The translations under genes were made by a program, and so were the position numbers. Under the pieces are notes generated by a model. It was not told the DNA's origin, made no database searches, and was given only the letters and a program-made list of their open reading frames with translations. This document shows positions 47,862-56,236 of a stretch of DNA of 61,544 nt, one piece after another. Source of the DNA: Candidatus Poribacteria bacterium (GTDB taxonomy: Bacteria > Poribacteria > WGA-4E > WGA-3G); contig JAJDTJ010000071.1 in assembly GCA_022827225.1 (NCBI GenBank), positions 1 through 61,544 of the forward strand, written 5' to 3'. Every line of letters starts with the position of its first letter. Within the stretch, counting starts at the first letter, position 1.

Positions 47862-49289
47862 ATGCTAAAAGATGCTGCCCTGGATGGACACACCAACGTA
47901 CACTATTCAATTGTTAATTACCAATCCGTAGTAGATTCTTCGCATTCTCTGCGACTCGATGCGGAGTTTTTTCACCCCGACTATCTGGATATCCAACGCC
48001 AACTCGAAAAAATCAGTTCGCGTAGGTTAATAGATTTCCAAGTTGAGATTAAACATCCGAAAGAGATACAACGAAATTATGTGGACAATGGCGTTCTGTT
48101 TCTAAGAGCGCAAAACGTTCGTCCGCTATCTATTGATTTGACATCAAATCCTGTTTATATCTCAGAAGAAGACGCAGAGCGCTTGAAAGAAAACACAATA
48201 CATCACAAAGACATTTTGGTAACAAGAACAGGAGCAAATGCGGGTCAGTGCGCCATCTATCTTGAAAATAGAGATGCTATCTCATCGTCTCACACTTTTA
48301 TTGTCAAAAGTGGGGATCTAAACCCGTTCTTTCTCGCTATTTTTCTTAATACCAAGTATGGCACAACATTAATAGAGAGAGGAAGATATGGTAGTACCCA
48401 ACCTGAAATTGCTCCACCTTTTCTATACCAAATCCCGATGCTTGTTTGGGACGATCTCCCGTCTGTGATTGAAAAAACCTATCTCCAGTCGAAACATTTA
48501 ACAGAATTATCAAAGACGCGATATATTGAGGCACAAACCCTCCTCCTCGCCGAACTCGGTCTTGCAGACTGGCAACCGAAGCAGCAACTAACCTTCGTCA
48601 AAAATTTTTCCGACACCGAGCGCGCCGAACGTATCGACGCAGACTATTTCCAACCGAAATATGACGAAATCGTCAACACTATCAAAAATTATTCGGAAGG
48701 TTGGGACACATTGGAAAATCTGGCAACGCTGAAAAAATGCATTGAGGTGGGGAGCAAAGAATACCTTGAGACAGGCGTTCCTTTTGTGCGGGTGAGTAAT
48801 CTCAGTCCTTATGAAATCACACAAGAGAAATACATCTCAGCAGAATTGTACGCGGAACTCACGGAACACCAGCCGAAACAAGGCGAGATCCTTCTCAGTA
48901 AGGACGCAACCCCGGGTATCGCCCACTATTTGCGCGAAGCACCTGAAAAAATGATCCCTGCTGGTGGTATACTCCGATTGAAAAGCAAGACGGATAGAAT
49001 CGGGAATGAATACTTAACGCTGGTGCTTAATTCAATCCTGACCCAAGAGCAAATCAATCGGGATGTAGGCGGCTCCGTAATCTTCCATTGGCGACCCGAT
49101 CAAGTAGCGGAGACAGTTATTCCTATTCTATCCTCAGAGAAGCAAGCCGAGATTGAACAGAAAGTTCTCGAATCCTTCAACCTACGCAAACGCGCCAAAG
49201 ACCTTTTGGAACACGCCAAGCGCACCGTCGAAATTGCAATAGAGCAAAACGAACAGGCTGCTATTGATTGGTTGAAGTCTGCTATATAA
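47862..49289 (+). CDS. Restriction-modification specificity subunit (HsdS-like)
   Basis: A 475-residue protein with two half-related target-recognition regions (about 15-200 and 250-430). Each begins with a phrase of the type LDAEFFHPDY or IDADYFQPKY and carries motifs such as GVLFLRAQNVRP and GVPFVRVSNLSP, followed by helical spacers (LLLAELGLADW; LRKRAKDLLEHAKRTVEIA). It determines the DNA sequence recognised by the fused nuclease-methylase. The ATG follows the previous stop without a gap (TGA then ATG). No hsdR gene is downstream. Confidence 0.88.
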   Translation: MLKDAALDGHTNVHYSIVNYQSVVDSSHSLRLDAEFFHPDYLDIQRQLEKISSRRLIDFQVEIKHPKEIQRNYVDNGVLFLRAQNVRPLSIDLTSNPVYISEEDAERLKENTIHHKDILVTRTGANAGQCAIYLENRDAISSSHTFIVKSGDLNPFFLAIFLNTKYGTTLIERGRYGSTQPEIAPPFLYQIPMLVWDDLPSVIEKTYLQSKHLTELSKTRYIEAQTLLLAELGLADWQPKQQLTFVKNFSDTERAERIDADYFQPKYDEIVNTIKNYSEGWDTLENLATLKKCIEVGSKEYLETGVPFVRVSNLSPYEITQEKYISAELYAELTEHQPKQGEILLSKDATPGIAHYLREAPEKMIPAGGILRLKSKTDRIGNEYLTLVLNSILTQEQINRDVGGSVIFHWRPDQVAETVIPILSSEKQAEIEQKVLESFNLRKRAKDLLEHAKRTVEIAIEQNEQAAIDWLKSAI

Positions 49290-49301
49290 ATGCTTACGGA
49301 A

Positions 49302-50405
49302 TTAGTCATTTTGGACTTGGGAAAAAGTATTTGGCTTATCGTGTTTATTAATGAAATGTAAACATGAACTTATCCATGTGTCAGGGTTTTCTAAATTCAG
49401 ATTATTTTCCCACTCAAATTTTTCAGCAATACGATGGTGGTTAGGACAAAGAACAACGAGATTTTTAGAACAGTTGATGTCAGTTTTTGTTTCATTTTTA
49501 GATTTGAAAGGTACTATATGATGAATATCAGGAGTGCCTCTAAATGAACATTTAGGGATTTGACAACTATGTGTGTTCCTATTGGCTTGAGATAAAATCT
49601 CTCGCAGTTCTTTTGTTGACAATTTAGATTTCTTTTTTACTACGTCGTATTCGTTGAGAATGGCTGAAATGAGCTTATCATGAGAAGAAAAATGATTTTT
49701 GATATAGTGGGCACTAATGCCATAGTAAGCAAGTTCACCTGTTGTGAGAAAGTATTTACTATCAGCTATTACTGATAGTGATTTTGGTTCATACCCAAAT
49801 TTTTTTTCTATTACCCATTTTATAGCGTTAATTAAATTTCCTTTTCCATTGTCGCCTTTAAAATGTTTGTTTGTTTTGGAGTGTTTAAACTGGAATGGGC
49901 GAAATTCTTGTGGATATGTTTGGCATATTAAAAATGCTACTGCTGTAAAGTTCTTGTAAAGAGGGTCTTTTTCTTTTTCTGTTTGAGCGAACCGAATACA
50001 ATCGTATAAATCGTTTTTTGTGAAGTGACTGTTATTGATATTACGGGGAAGTTCGTCGTCTATTTCAAAATGGAGCTTTTCTTCAATTAACCATTTTGTT
50101 TTCGCTTTTACCTTTTTTAAGTCCATATTGTCACGAGATACTCTGGATGTTTTGCCATGTTTTTTTAGGATTAAATATAATTGGTTATGAGACATTGATA
50201 AGTTTTTTTGTATTTCACTTGTAGGCATTTTCCCATGATTTTCAAGGATATAGATTATTTCATGTGGATGTGCGTCTTCTATGATACCTTTTTTTCTAAG
50301 AAATGAGGTAATTTCAATGGGTTTTACGGAGAGTTTGTTAGTAAGACGAGATAACGGTAATTTATCCCAATTGTTTATTATGTATTCGCTATATTCTTTA
50401 TCCAT
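49302..50405 (-). CDS. HNH endonuclease domain protein
   Basis: A 367-residue protein from the ATG at 50405, chosen because AAAGGA lies about 9 nt upstream. The N-terminal 100 residues have two HTH-like repeats (LPLSRLTNKLSVKPIEITSF, MPTSEIQKNLSMSHNQLYLI). The C-terminal region (about 280-330) is an HNH site with zinc-type Cys residues: CQIPKC, then DIHHIVPF, NLVVLCPNHH. It is convergent with the specificity gene. The next minus-strand gene upstream, beyond an IS3 element, is an ATPase-TOPRIM protein, so the two may once have formed an ATPase-HNH defence pair like Septu PtuAB. That link is inference. Confidence 0.78.
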   Translation of the reverse strand: MDKEYSEYIINNWDKLPLSRLTNKLSVKPIEITSFLRKKGIIEDAHPHEIIYILENHGKMPTSEIQKNLSMSHNQLYLILKKHGKTSRVSRDNMDLKKVKAKTKWLIEEKLHFEIDDELPRNINNSHFTKNDLYDCIRFAQTEKEKDPLYKNFTAVAFLICQTYPQEFRPFQFKHSKTNKHFKGDNGKGNLINAIKWVIEKKFGYEPKSLSVIADSKYFLTTGELAYYGISAHYIKNHFSSHDKLISAILNEYDVVKKKSKLSTKELREILSQANRNTHSCQIPKCSFRGTPDIHHIVPFKSKNETKTDINCSKNLVVLCPNHHRIAEKFEWENNLNLENPDTWISSCLHFINKHDKPNTFSQVQND

Positions 50406-50576
50406 TTTTAGTAATCCTTTCTGCAAGTCCAAAATGATTAATTCCGAATGCTTATTATTGTGGTGATGGTTATTGAGCCTCTACAGTTTGATGTTGTACT
50501 GCCACCGGAAATTTAGACCACTCTCTAATATAAGATTGTGCTATAATGATAATCTATATTTGAAAGGAGAATTCCG

Positions 50577-50861
50577 ATGGCGAAACGAAGAAGATTCACG
50601 CCTAAGTTTAAAGCAGAAGTTGTGCTTGAGGCCCTCCGCGGTGAAACTTCACAAGCGGAACTGTGCCGACGTCATAACCTCAGCGAAAACCAAGTCTCAA
50701 CATGGAAACGCCAACTTCTTGAAAATGTCGAAACCTTCTTTGAGTCGGCAGTAGGTCCGTCAAATGAGTCAGCGGAGCGGATTGCTCAACTTGAGCAGCT
50801 CGTTGGACGGTTAACACTGGCACTGGAAATCCAAAAAAAAGCATTGACTTTATTGGATTGA
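50577..50861 (+). CDS. IS3-family transposase OrfA
   Basis: A 94-residue protein with a helix-turn-helix (KFKAEVVLEALRGETSQAEL, HNLSENQVSTWKRQ) that binds the element ends, and a short leucine-zipper tail (AQLEQLVGRLTLALEIQKK). AAAGGAG lies 9 nt upstream. Near its end the run A8-G (50833-50841) is a typical -1 slippery site. OrfB is in the -1 frame and is open through this point, so an OrfAB transposase is expected by programmed frameshifting. Confidence 0.93.
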   Translation: MAKRRRFTPKFKAEVVLEALRGETSQAELCRRHNLSENQVSTWKRQLLENVETFFESAVGPSNESAERIAQLEQLVGRLTLALEIQKKALTLLD

Positions 50862-51697
50862 CGCCTTCTCAACAGCGCTGTCTCGTTGAGACGTTGCGCA
50901 AGGAGTATTCGATGCGGCAGATTGGTCAGACGCTGGGTTTCAACAAGAGCACCTTCTATTATCAACCGAAAAGCGATGCCTCTGAAGATGTCCTGCGTGC
51001 CGAAATACAGCGATTAGCGGTGGCGTATCCGACATATGGATATAGACGTATCACGAAGTTGTTGGTGGCTGAAGGACACACCGTTGGGTATAAACGCGTC
51101 GCCCGCTTGATGAAAGAAGATAACTTGTCGGTTTCCGTCAAACGTGCCTGTCAAACGACCCACTCCATTGACGGTCCGCAGCCGTGGCGGAATCGCCTCG
51201 AAGACCTTGACATCTGTCGATGCGATCAGGTCTGGGTCGGTGATATCACCTACGTCCGCCTCAAGCACCGCTTCATCTATGTCGCTCTGCTCATGGATGT
51301 CTTCACGCGCATGATTAGAGGGTGGAAACTCAGTCAACACTTGACGCAATCTCTGACCTTGGACCCCTTAGAGCAAGCTTTAGACGACAGGGTGCCGGAG
51401 ATTCATCACTCCGATCAAGGCGTGCAGTATCTTTCAAGTGCTTATCTCTTGAAACTCAAAGAACACGGTATTCAGATTTCAGTCGCTCGCAGAGGGTGTC
51501 CTTGGGAGAACGGGTACGCCGAAAGGTTGATCCGAACTCTCAAGGAAGAAGAAGTTCACCTCAATGATTACCAAGATATTACCGAGGCTCGAGAACGCAT
51601 CGGTCATTTTATCGAACAGGTGTATAATCAGAAACGCCCACATTCGGCGTTAGGGTATTTGACTCCTATGGAATTTCAACGACAAACCTTCTCTTAA
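50858..51697 (+). CDS. IS3-family transposase OrfB (DDE integrase domain)
   Basis: A 279-residue product, normally made as an OrfAB fusion. The DDE residues are visible in QVWVGDITYVRL (Asp), PEIHHSDQGVQYLS (Asp) and ENGYAERLIRTLKEEEV (Glu). The HTH_21 region YGYRRITKLLVAEGHTVGYK precedes it and NQKRPHSALGYLTPMEF closes the domain. The frame is intact and full length, so the element may still move. A TTG at 50858 is the only independent start; -1 frameshifting is more likely. Confidence 0.93.
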   Translation: MTPSQQRCLVETLRKEYSMRQIGQTLGFNKSTFYYQPKSDASEDVLRAEIQRLAVAYPTYGYRRITKLLVAEGHTVGYKRVARLMKEDNLSVSVKRACQTTHSIDGPQPWRNRLEDLDICRCDQVWVGDITYVRLKHRFIYVALLMDVFTRMIRGWKLSQHLTQSLTLDPLEQALDDRVPEIHHSDQGVQYLSSAYLLKLKEHGIQISVARRGCPWENGYAERLIRTLKEEEVHLNDYQDITEARERIGHFIEQVYNQKRPHSALGYLTPMEFQRQTFS

Positions 51698-51714
51698 CTT
51701 TGCGAAATTATGGT

Positions 51715-53547
51715 CTAAATAAACGGTGGCACTTCATGTGCTTCAACAAACTCCTTGAGAATTTGCACTATGCTATCAAACTTGGCAAAGTGGTCAACAT
51801 TTTTTTCTTTACAAATCCAATCACAAAATTTTCTTTTTTTCAGTTCCCGTTTTGTCACCTGTCCACCGTCACCTTTTTTTATAACTGTTTCACCATAGAA
51901 GTGTTCTTCAAAAAGTTCCTCTGGAAAAAGGTTTTCTATACCTTCTGATACTTTAGTATTTTCAGGATTCTCTCGGATTCTTTTTACCGAGAGTTTCTCA
52001 ACAGGTTTAGGTGTTTTTTTTACATCGGAATCATAGAGAAGCAAAATTGGTTGATGAATAATTGAGGATTTGATCGCGTAGATTTTGTGAAAATTGTCTA
52101 ATCCACTATTACCCCCACCATTATCACCTTCGTCGCCTTCTTTACCAACAGGTCTGATATCCAAAGAATTTAAGAGTTTTTCTTCATTGAGCAGCTCTAA
52201 TGCTGTTTGAATGTAGCGCACATCTGTCTTTCCTTCTGTTAGAACAACGGGTTTTGTCATATTTGCAAAATGTTGTTTTATTTTTTCTGAATAACGTTCT
52301 GTAGATTGGTAGTACTCAAATGCCTTTCCGAATTCAGAATACCGTTCGCTATTAATTCGTTTTGCTTCTGGCATTTCGAGAATTGTAACCCTGTCAACAC
52401 CAAATCTTTTTTCCATGCCGAGCAAAAACAGCGGAGAATGTGATGATACAATGAACTGAACCTTCGGGAACAGACTTATAAGTTCGGGGAGGACATCGTG
52501 TTGAAGCGTTGGATGTAAATGGGTATCAATTTCATCTATGACAACAAGACCTGCGATCTGTGACAGATTCATGCTCTTATTAAGGTTTCTCCATTCACCA
52601 TATCGAATAATTGTCGTAAAGAGATTGAATAATTGTGATTGTCCTGCTGATAGTGACGGGAGCGTTGGAATCGGTGGTCCATCGCCCGTCTTTATACTAA
52701 TTCTTGATGGTCCAAAATAGCGAAAGTTTAGACTTAATTTCGCATCTTCATTTTGAAGCACTGTTTGCAGTATCTGTTCAACATTCTCGCGACTTTGTGC
52801 CAGTGTAATTTGTTGTCCCATAGTGTATTCTTGTATGTACTTAAAATAATTTTTAATTTGTTGTTCATCAGGATCAATGAAGGAATCAAGAAATACATCT
52901 AACACCCAGGAAATATTTTCCGCCGCACAAGTTTCTATCCACAAAGGTTTGTCAAAAACATCATTGAAGCGGCGACTCTCATAATCTACCAGGCGCGCTT
53001 GCAGGCTCTTAGGGTTTAACCAATCAGGATCTTCACGTCGACTTGATGGAAAAAAAGCGTGTGCATGCCTTTCCATTTCAATAGCAACAGTCATTTTGTC
53101 GGCCAATACATCTTTGTGATTTCCTGACGTTGTCCAGTTCCACACTGGATCAAACACAGATTTTACGTCTGGAGAATAGGAATCTGGATCAACACTTCCC
53201 AATTTCTCACAGTAGTACAAATCAATCTCTTTAACATCGAAATATTTGTTAGCTTTGAAACGAAGAAAGCTCAAACTAAAACGTTCTCCGCTTCTTACTG
53301 CCCTTGGATGAATGTCTCGAAAATATGGTGTACCTTTTGAACTATCAGGAACAGCAATGTCGCGGAATGCTTTCTTAGCAAACTCAAAAAGAGCATCAAC
53401 AATGTAGGAGAGAAAAATAGTTTTGCCGGATCCGTTCGGCCCAACTACCACTACAGGAAGGGGATTTCCAGCATCATCAAAAGGTGGCTTGACATGGCAT
53501 TCTGATATAGGTCCGGTATTCTTTAAAAAGATTTCATGGAGATACAT
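51715..53547 (-). CDS. OLD-like ATPase with TOPRIM domain, C-terminus altered by IS3
   Basis: A 610-residue protein. Walker A is GPNGSGKT (36-43), an ABC-like signature is LSAGQSQLFNL (near 296), Walker B is VVIDEIDTHLHP (near 335) and the switch His lies in FIVSSHSPLF. The C-terminal part has TOPRIM features: Glu in VVLTEGKTDVRYI (near 434) and a DxD in LLLYDSDV (near 505). This layout is that of OLD-family nucleases, which act in phage defence (GajA, PARIS and Septu PtuA relatives). The last codons (VPPFI and stop) come from the IS3 inverted repeat, so the original end is lost. No strong SD is seen. Confidence 0.8.
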   Translation of the reverse strand: MYLHEIFLKNTGPISECHVKPPFDDAGNPLPVVVVGPNGSGKTIFLSYIVDALFEFAKKAFRDIAVPDSSKGTPYFRDIHPRAVRSGERFSLSFLRFKANKYFDVKEIDLYYCEKLGSVDPDSYSPDVKSVFDPVWNWTTSGNHKDVLADKMTVAIEMERHAHAFFPSSRREDPDWLNPKSLQARLVDYESRRFNDVFDKPLWIETCAAENISWVLDVFLDSFIDPDEQQIKNYFKYIQEYTMGQQITLAQSRENVEQILQTVLQNEDAKLSLNFRYFGPSRISIKTGDGPPIPTLPSLSAGQSQLFNLFTTIIRYGEWRNLNKSMNLSQIAGLVVIDEIDTHLHPTLQHDVLPELISLFPKVQFIVSSHSPLFLLGMEKRFGVDRVTILEMPEAKRINSERYSEFGKAFEYYQSTERYSEKIKQHFANMTKPVVLTEGKTDVRYIQTALELLNEEKLLNSLDIRPVGKEGDEGDNGGGNSGLDNFHKIYAIKSSIIHQPILLLYDSDVKKTPKPVEKLSVKRIRENPENTKVSEGIENLFPEELFEEHFYGETVIKKGDGGQVTKRELKKRKFCDWICKEKNVDHFAKFDSIVQILKEFVEAHEVPPFI

Positions 53548-54386
53548 AAGGTGTCTTTTAGGAATTGATAATCTTGATTTTAATATCAGTTTTGTTTACC
53601 CTTTAATTATAACATTTTGAGTTGCTCTATGGCAAATTAAAACAGGACGTAGAAAAGCGTTGTAATTTACCACTTTTCTCATAACCTACGCTATCACGCG
53701 AAACACCTGCCACAACATGCCAAACGCACAGTTAAAATCACAATTTAACAAAACGAACAAGCTGCTATTAACTGGTTGGAAATCACACGACCAGAGACTT
53801 CTTAAAATCCGTGTTATCCGCGACAATCCGTGATTCAGACGCATTGTTTTCTATCAACTATCATATTACAGAGGTGCCGTTGCTACCACGACTGAAAAGG
53901 GTACGGGTTATTATAGACGTGCTGAAGAAATACGCAGAAACACCCAAGCAATACGCAGAAATACCCAAGCAAAAACACCCCAGGCAAAAACCCCTTACAG
54001 GATTCAAGAGGTGGTGGAGACGTTTTTCTATAAACATACTGAAGAAATACCCAAGCAAATAAATCCTACGGAACTCAAGAGGACTTTTGAGGGCTGAAAA
54101 GTTTGTGGCGAAGTTCCGGTTCGGTTAGGAGGGAAACACCCCAGCAAAAACACCGAACCTACCAGGTCTGGGACCGGGGTGGTTATTTTTCTAAAATTGA
54201 TACCTATGATATGCGGTTAGGAAACCGCATCTACCGGACGGAAATCTCTTATCATGGTAAATCCCATAAATTTTCACTTGATTTTCCTTCCGATGCATGT
54301 TATCTTTTTACAGAGGTGAGCGGAACATAAAAAAGTGAGAGCGGACGTGCTGTAGAAGATACTAACAGATAATCGCGGAGGTAACG
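53548..54386. other. Repeat-rich intergenic region
   Basis: No credible gene. It is built from dispersed units: GAAGAAATACGCAGAAACAC and several CCCAAGCAAAAAC-type copies (53925-54000, 54041-54060, 54131-54155). A GGTTAGGAAACC hairpin context (GCGGTT/AACCGC near 54212-54227) and a CGGTTCGGTTAGGAGG / CCGAACCTACC pair (54117-54172) are also present. Two short open frames here (53811-54062 and 54103-54330) are translations of these repeats. Confidence 0.6.
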
Positions 54387-54731
54387 ATGAAAATCAATTT
54401 TGAGCAGAAATTTAAAGAAATTTTGAAAAAAGAATCAAAAGGTTTTGGCATAGATTGGAAATTAGTAGAAATCAAATCTATACACTATCAGCTAACTGAT
54501 CTTCCTGAGACTCTTGATAAATACACAGTGAGAATGAGAGTGATAGAAGATGAAATTCCTGATATGGATATAGATAATTGGTTCATATCTCATAAGTTCA
54601 TATATGCCATGATGTCAAAACATGTTAAAACTGAACTTGAAGATATGGATATGCTGACATTTGATGTCGGAACTATTGAATCTATCGCCATGAAAACTCG
54701 TGATGCCTTCAGAGACTTTCAGGAAAAGTGA
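54387..54731 (+). CDS. Small protein of unknown function
   Basis: A 114-residue protein with a strong Shine-Dalgarno (CGGAGG, 5 nt before the ATG). It is acidic/lysine mixed and mostly predicted helix and strand: MKINFEQKFKEILKKESKG, VRMRVIEDEIPDMDIDNWF, then MKTRDAFRDFQEK. No family is recognised and no signal peptide is present. It is AT-rich compared with the flanking housekeeping genes, consistent with transferred DNA. It lies between a repeat-rich gap and cas6 on the other strand. Confidence 0.6.
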   Translation: MKINFEQKFKEILKKESKGFGIDWKLVEIKSIHYQLTDLPETLDKYTVRMRVIEDEIPDMDIDNWFISHKFIYAMMSKHVKTELEDMDMLTFDVGTIESIAMKTRDAFRDFQEK

Positions 54732-54918
54732 AAGGTAAGTTATCAGGAAACAAGTTATGATTACAGAGCTGAAAGGCACCGTATTTCCTGTCAACCGATC
54801 AAAACTTTTAGATCCACCATCTTAAAAACACACCCATATCTAAGGACAAGACATGTGACGGAAATCTCTTATCATAGCAATCCCATAAATCCCATCAATC
54901 ACGGTTCTGTCCGAATAT

Positions 54919-55668
54919 TTAGACCTCTGCCATGCCGAAACCTGCACTGTTCTTGTCGCCGAATCCGCATTCGTAACCTGTCTCGATCAGGGCGACACTG
55001 CCGGAGACACGGAACGGACACAACACGCCTCTAATCTTGATGCCCTTATAGTCCACGAGACGGGTGACACGACCGTTGCGTCTGTTGATGTAATCGGTAT
55101 CGAAATGGAAGGTTAAGGTGTCGTCATGCGGGGCGCGACCTCGGATGGCTTCGTGTTTGCGGATGAGGTTCTGACGGATGAGTTCCGAAAGCTCGGGATC
55201 GTCCGGCATGCAGTAGTGCATCGACTGTTTTCCGGCATGTTCACGGACAGTCGTCATCACAATCGCGGAGAGGCAGCGGAAGGACATCTCTGGTCGGAAA
55301 CGCGGGATACGCGGCACGGTGACATCTTGGACCGGTAAGCTCCGTTGTCCGAGAGATAAGCGTCCCTCGGTTAACAGCGTATCGGCAAAATGTGAGAGGA
55401 AACGTTCTACAGGTGAGGAGACCTGCCATACTAACGTCGAACCGAAATGGATCCGGTCACCGGTGATGCGTCTGCGTTCTGCCATGAGTTGTGAGAAGGT
55501 GAAGAGTTTGAACCGTTTCTCTGCGGCAGCATAGCCTTCGTTGTGGAGGAAGGATGCGTATTCAGGATCGGATTCGGCGAGGAACCGGTAGACAACACCC
55601 GCAAGTAGGTGGTTGTAGTTGATGGGAAGGGTGAGTCCGTTCCCGACATCGGCGACGATTTTGATTCG
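54919..55668 (-). CDS. cas6: CRISPR-associated endoribonuclease Cas6
   Basis: A 249-residue protein from the ATG at 55668, chosen because GGAG lies 8 nt upstream. The N-terminus MRIKIVADVGNGLTLPINYN then HLLAGVVYRFL is the Cas6 start pattern. FTFSQL and the middle RAMP strands follow, and the C-terminal glycine-rich loop is GFGDKNSAGFGMAEV. Cas6 cuts pre-crRNA within each repeat for type I and III systems. There is no array or other intact cas gene next to it; csm fragments lie about 11 kb away. It may process crRNA from arrays elsewhere or be a survivor of the lost locus. Confidence 0.88.
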   Translation of the reverse strand, partial: RIKIVADVGNGLTLPINYNHLLAGVVYRFLAESDPEYASFLHNEGYAAAEKRFKLFTFSQLMAERRRITGDRIHFGSTLVWQVSSPVERFLSHFADTLLTEGRLSLGQRSLPVQDVTVPRIPRFRPEMSFRCLSAIVMTTVREHAGKQSMHYCMPDDPELSELIRQNLIRKHEAIRGRAPHDDTLTFHFDTDYINRRNGRVTRLVDYKGIKIRGVLCPFRVSGSVALIETGYECGFGDKNSAGFGMAEV

Positions 55669-55687
55669 CATAGAGGCAACTCCAGAG

Positions 55688-56194
55688 CTAAATCCCCATC
55701 CGCAACGCAACTGCTGCGAGCAGGATTAACAGCGATACGACTCCCATCAAGCTCGATATGACCGACATCTGTGATCGGAGCGGCTTGACTTCCGGTGGGA
55801 GCTCCTCAAGCGTTGGGTCCAAATCTTCAATCGCTGCTGCTAAGCGCGGCGCAAAGATCATACTGTGTAGTGCCGTCAAGATAATCAGCAGAAAGAAAAG
55901 CAAAATCTTGATGAGGAGTGTCCGCATAAAAGCGTTGGAGAGCGCGGTTGCGGAGGTTAGGTCTATGGCGAAGAAGATGTTGACGATACCGGTAAAAAAG
56001 AGGACAGCGATACACCCCCATACGATCGGTTCAAAACGTTTGCCGATCTGCATCAAGAGCTTGATCCGTTGGACAGGCGGAAGGCTCTGTCTGAAGTGCG
56101 GGACAATGACCATCGCTAAGATGAGGTTACCGCCGATCCAGACAACAGCGGCGATAACGTGTAGCCAGAGAATGAAGAGAGTGAATATATCCAT
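55688..56194 (-). CDS. CopD-like integral membrane protein
   Basis: A 168-residue protein with four hydrophobic helices: LFILWLHVIAAVVWIGGNLI, WGCIAVLFFTGIVNIFFAI, LLIKILLFFLLIILTALHSM and VISSLMGVVSLLILLAAVAL. The LHVIAAVVWIGG motif with conserved His is typical of CopD/YGGT-like membrane proteins that may bind haem or copper. It lies 20 bp before cas6 on the same strand. That is probably accidental, because the next gene upstream is batD-like. Confidence 0.7.
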   Translation of the reverse strand: MDIFTLFILWLHVIAAVVWIGGNLILAMVIVPHFRQSLPPVQRIKLLMQIGKRFEPIVWGCIAVLFFTGIVNIFFAIDLTSATALSNAFMRTLLIKILLFFLLIILTALHSMIFAPRLAAAIEDLDPTLEELPPEVKPLRSQMSVISSLMGVVSLLILLAAVALRMGI

Positions 56195-56236
56195 GTTTGC
56201 AATTCCTTTAGTTCAGTTAGTTCAGTTAGCCGACGG

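Larger units (their letters stand above)
50500..51731 (+). mobile_element. IS3-family insertion sequence
   Basis: Terminal inverted repeats at 50500-50520 and 51711-51731 share TGCCACCG and ATTTAGACCA with 3 mismatched bases between them. The element has the TG...CA ends of IS3 and two overlapping transposase frames. About 1.23 kb. No obvious target duplication (TAC on the left, CTT on the right). Its right end supplies the last codons of the minus-strand ATPase gene. Confidence 0.88.

Noticed and set aside
50497..51734. Target-site duplication for the IS3 element
   Set aside because: The three bases outside the inverted repeats (TAC and CTT) do not match; either the boundary is shifted or the flanks were rearranged.
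53811..54330. Two open frames (83 and 75 codons)
   Set aside because: Both are composed of dispersed repeats (QKHPRQKPLTG and similar) and lack a ribosome binding site.
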